Assembly: GCA_023458875.1 (NCBI GenBank)
Contig: JAEWXO010000032.1
Location: forward strand, 1-6,728
From: Bacillota bacterium
GTDB lineage: Bacteria; Bacillota; Clostridia; Oscillospirales; Ruminococcaceae
Direction: 5' to 3'
DNA length: 6,728 nucleotides
A program made the position numbers and the translations under genes. The notes beneath the pieces are model-generated. The model had not been told where the DNA came from and made no database searches. It worked only from the letters and a program-made list of their open reading frames with translations. The first letter of the stretch is position 1. Each line of letters begins with the position of its first letter. This document shows, one piece after another, positions 4,283-6,728 of this stretch.

Positions 4283-6583
4283 CTATATTGCTATTTTTCC
4301 GTCAGTAGAACCAGCATTCAAAGCAATTTTTAATTCCTCTATCCTCAGATACAGACTTTTAATCATTCCTATCTGTTTGTTAATATTTTTAATTTTATTT
4401 AACTTTTCATCCGTTGACAGTGAAAGCTGATATTTGAGAGCGTTAATATTTTTATTTATAAGATCAAACCTTCTGTTTAGATCATTATTCAGAAGTTCAT
4501 CAAGCCTTAAAATAAAACTACTTGTAAATTTATTAATTTCCTCAGCTGCAATATTTGAATAGGAGTTGATACCGTCGTTATAAAATGCTTCAATATACAT
4601 TTTCTTTTTAAGGAATAATGCTACATTTTCACGGACATACCTATCCTTAAATCCTGTTCTTCTCTCCTCAAGCTGTTTATGAAGCTCAGAGAGTATTGAA
4701 GTTTTCATATGTATTTCTTCATTAAGCTCTTCACTTGGTTTTCCATTGTATACAGTTGAATTCAAGAGAATTGTTTTTTCTCTTATCTTTTGTGAATAAT
4801 CAGCAAGTCTTTGCTCAACGTCACGTTTCCATGCACGTGATTCAGTATCATCAATATATTCAGTTGTTTCAGTAATTTTCTTTCGTCTGAATAGATTGAA
4901 CAAACTAAACCTGTTTTTTTCTTCTGTAGTATAAATTCTTTTAACCTTAGGCTTTTCAAGTCCGTTTTCATACTGCTGCTTTTCATCTTTTAAGAGATCA
5001 AGATCATGCCTTATCTTCTCTATCTCTTTTTCATATTTTAAAGCCTTCATATATTTTGATGACAGAATATCAAGTTCCTCCTGAATAATATTGATTTCCC
5101 TGTTTATTCTGTTTACACCGTCCTGATACTGTTCTATTCCAAGCTCAAACGAATTTTCTGTCTGGTTATACTTACAATCAGGACAAATATTAAATTCATA
5201 TTCAGTTACAAGAATACGTACTGACTCTGCTATATCCGGAAGATATCGGGCCATAACATTTGACATATCTGAAACAAGTTTTTCTTTCATTTCAAATGTT
5301 GCGGCACTTACTCCGTTATTAATTATTGATGGCAGACTTTTCTCAAGTTCAATCAATTCTTCAGTAGTCTGAAAGCTCTCAAGATTCGCAAGCTGTCTTC
5401 CTTTAAAAAGTCTTACTTTTGTTACTGCAAAATCAATTATATTTTCTTTGCACTTTTCAACATCAGCATATATTCTTGACTTAAGCTTATTCATCTTTTC
5501 TTCGGTTTCATGTATTTTTTCAGATAACTCATCAATAATCTGCTGTGCATCATCATTATTCACAGCGGATTCATAAATACTGCCTTCAAGCTCAAGATTT
5601 TTAAGAGTTTCATCTACCATCTTGGAAGCTCTTAATACAGGAGTAATCAAACCATATCTTGCTTTATTACCTTCAGTAATGAATTGCCATAGTCCGTCCT
5701 CAAATTCTTCCATTCTGGACATTTTAAGCAATTTGTATTTTTCATCATCAGTCAATGATGAATGTCCTCTGTATGAAAGATTCTGCGTTGATCTTGCAAC
5801 CAGTGCCTGATATGCTGAAACGCACCAGAATTCAGGTACATCAGAATTGCTCGGGAATATCTTTCCAAAATTTTTAAGCATATTTTTTGCTACTGTTTCA
5901 TATGATTCATTTTCGTTCTTTTTAATCTGGTCAATCTTGTTAAGTACAAATATTATCTTATTTGCTTTTGTCTTTATCTGACTTAAGAATTCAAATTCAG
6001 ACTTTCCCCCTGGTCGGTCAGCACTGAACATGAAAAGACATACATTTGATTTCATTATCTGTGCTTCTGTTATTTCTCTGTGTCCGTCTGCTGTACCGTT
6101 AAGGCCGGGGGTATCAACAAGGGTAATATTGCCATTCAAGAAATTTGAATCAAGAAACAGGTCAAGATGATTTACAGTAGCAGCTACCGGTATATCGCTA
6201 CGCGTACTGACATAATGTGAAATGACATCTGTTTCGATACTGTCTATATCTTCACTGCTTCCGTCAGCATAATATACCTTGCCCTTCTGCTCATTATCTG
6301 CCTTGCTTTTATGGCGTAAAAAAGTAACAGTAGCAGTCGTCTCATCAGAATACGAAGGAAGTATTTTTTCACCCATAAGGGCATTTAAAAATGTCGATTT
6401 TCCAACGCTGAATTCACCTACTATTACTATTGAGAACTCCTCTTTATTAAGCATTTCAATAAAGTCTGATATAATGGATGATTCCGCTACATATCCGTTT
6501 TCATCATAAAATCTTCGAATATCTTTAAGAACGAGTTCCGTTTCGATTTTTTTATCCTCGTACTGAGCCAGATGTCTGTTCAT
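4283..6583 (-). CDS. Bacterial dynamin-like GTPase
   Basis: A 766-residue GTPase of the dynamin superfamily, expected to bind membrane and to oligomerise and bend, tether or fuse it with GTP hydrolysis. The G domain covers about 45-310: P-loop GEFSVGKST (56-64), switch-I threonine among ETTAT (81-85), DTPG (157-160), NKID (215-218), and SA (256-257) as the probable G5. Helical trunk segments follow at about 342-400, 484-545, 580-650 and 695-755. At the tip between two coiled-coil arms, residues 558-569 (RFSLFNLFRRKK) are hydrophobic and basic, a good candidate membrane-binding paddle. There is no transmembrane helix or signal peptide, and length is in the usual range for single-GTPase bacterial dynamins. 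A lone CPDC (467-470) is unusual. The ATG has AAGGTGG nine bases upstream. It is first in a three-gene minus-strand cassette. Known relatives take part in membrane stress repair, vesicle release or phage defence; which applies here is not shown. Confidence 0.93.
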   Translation of the reverse strand: MNRHLAQYEDKKIETELVLKDIRRFYDENGYVAESSIISDFIEMLNKEEFSIVIVGEFSVGKSTFLNALMGEKILPSYSDETTATVTFLRHKSKADNEQKGKVYYADGSSEDIDSIETDVISHYVSTRSDIPVAATVNHLDLFLDSNFLNGNITLVDTPGLNGTADGHREITEAQIMKSNVCLFMFSADRPGGKSEFEFLSQIKTKANKIIFVLNKIDQIKKNENESYETVAKNMLKNFGKIFPSNSDVPEFWCVSAYQALVARSTQNLSYRGHSSLTDDEKYKLLKMSRMEEFEDGLWQFITEGNKARYGLITPVLRASKMVDETLKNLELEGSIYESAVNNDDAQQIIDELSEKIHETEEKMNKLKSRIYADVEKCKENIIDFAVTKVRLFKGRQLANLESFQTTEELIELEKSLPSIINNGVSAATFEMKEKLVSDMSNVMARYLPDIAESVRILVTEYEFNICPDCKYNQTENSFELGIEQYQDGVNRINREINIIQEELDILSSKYMKALKYEKEIEKIRHDLDLLKDEKQQYENGLEKPKVKRIYTTEEKNRFSLFNLFRRKKITETTEYIDDTESRAWKRDVEQRLADYSQKIREKTILLNSTVYNGKPSEELNEEIHMKTSILSELHKQLEERRTGFKDRYVRENVALFLKKKMYIEAFYNDGINSYSNIAAEEINKFTSSFILRLDELLNNDLNRRFDLINKNINALKYQLSLSTDEKLNKIKNINKQIGMIKSLYLRIEELKIALNAGSTDGKIAI

Positions 6584-6592
6584 AATCCAATT

Positions 6593-6599
6593 CCACCTT
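6593..6599 (-). promoter_or_regulatory. Ribosome binding site of the dynamin gene, possibly in a hairpin
   Basis: The minus strand reads AAGGTGG nine bases before the ATG at 6583. It directly follows the stem half CACTT (6600-6604) of a small hairpin, so ribosome access could be modulated. No good promoter with standard -35 and -10 spacing was found between this site and the terminator at 6657-6718. Confidence 0.55.
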
Positions 6600-6625
6600 A
6601 AGTGTTACCAAGCACTTTGAGTGCT
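6600..6625 (-). promoter_or_regulatory. Two mutually exclusive small hairpins in the dynamin leader
   Basis: AGCACT (6611-6616) pairs with AGTGCT (6620-6625) around a three-base loop. Alternatively CACTT (6613-6617 on the plus strand) pairs with AAGTG (6600-6604) around eight bases, ending next to the SD AAGG. The two structures share bases 6613-6616, so only one can form at a time. Such an arrangement can switch SD access, but the stems are short and chance is possible. Confidence 0.3.
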
Positions 6626-6656
6626 CCATTTTTTCAAATTTTCATTCAAATTAAAT

Positions 6657-6718
6657 AAAGGACCAGATGCAAATAATTCGACTGCCTTGAGCAAATTATT
6701 TGCATCTGGTCCTTTTTT
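6657..6718. terminator. 22-bp perfect inverted repeat, intrinsic terminator
   Basis: Arms 6657-6678 and 6694-6715 are perfect inverse complements over 22 bp (outer part AAAGGACCAG) around a 15-base loop. On the plus strand a run of six T (6713-6718) follows. On the minus strand the stem is followed by TTTATTTAATTT, so it may work both ways. No plus-strand gene lies to its left, so it most likely ends a minus-strand gene beyond the right edge and insulates the dynamin cassette, or it also ends a transcript from a convergent gene. Confidence 0.75.
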
Positions 6719-6728
6719 CTGTTATCAT

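Noticed and set aside
4783..4986. Minus-strand open frame of 67 codons in another frame
   Set aside because: Lies wholly inside the dynamin gene in a different frame.
5622..5810. Plus-strand open frame of 62 codons
   Set aside because: Antisense to the dynamin coding region.
6279..6509. Plus-strand open frame of 76 codons
   Set aside because: Antisense to the P-loop region of the dynamin gene.
6626..6660. Promoter of the dynamin gene on the minus strand
   Set aside because: TTGAAA and TTGAAT hexamers occur, but no -10-like hexamer lies at 16-18 bp from them.
6696..6728. Minus-strand start codon at the right edge
   Set aside because: The frame from ATG at 6728 stops after ten codons inside the terminator arm and has no further support.

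Overview
The window looks like a piece of a low-G+C Gram-positive chromosome, probably a gut-type Clostridia (Ruminococcus/Oscillospiraceae or Lachnospiraceae-like). The evidence is the AT-rich sequence, strong purine-rich Shine-Dalgarno (SD) sites, a TTG start, intrinsic terminators, and a LacI-like sensor fused to GGDEF, a layout common in those groups. The taxonomic placement is inference.

Layout. Positions 1 to about 127 look like the right end of an insertion sequence, perhaps of the IS21 family. This stretch is richer in G+C than its surroundings, carries three roughly 10-bp direct repeats spaced 23-24 bp apart, and has an open frame running in from the left edge that may be the tail of an IstB-like protein. 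Next, on the minus strand, is a 635-aa soluble diguanylate cyclase: a sugar-binding-protein-like sensor without a DNA-binding domain, a cysteine-rich middle region, and a GGDEF domain with an intact active site and no classical inhibitory site. A 134-bp intergenic region with a promoter and an AT-rich palindrome separates it from a divergent plus-strand gene for a 179-aa multi-pass membrane protein.

The right two-thirds is a minus-strand three-gene cassette: a 766-aa bacterial dynamin-like GTPase, then a protein of 373 aa (412 aa if the upstream start is used) with no recognised family, then a 99-aa helical protein. The last two genes are 3 bp apart and are presumably co-translated. The third gene overlaps the 3' end of the membrane-protein gene tail to tail by 18 bp, and the membrane-protein gene appears to use a terminator lying antisense inside the third gene. 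The cassette starts just downstream of a 22-bp perfect inverted repeat (a terminator) at the right edge.

How it may work. The dynamin-like protein probably binds membrane and changes shape on GTP hydrolysis, and the two small partners are candidate regulators or assembly factors. Whether this is a housekeeping membrane-remodelling, stress or anti-phage system cannot be decided from the sequence. The diguanylate cyclase and membrane-protein genes are separate transcription units with no visible functional tie to the cassette. No tRNA, rRNA, CRISPR array or known riboswitch was seen.
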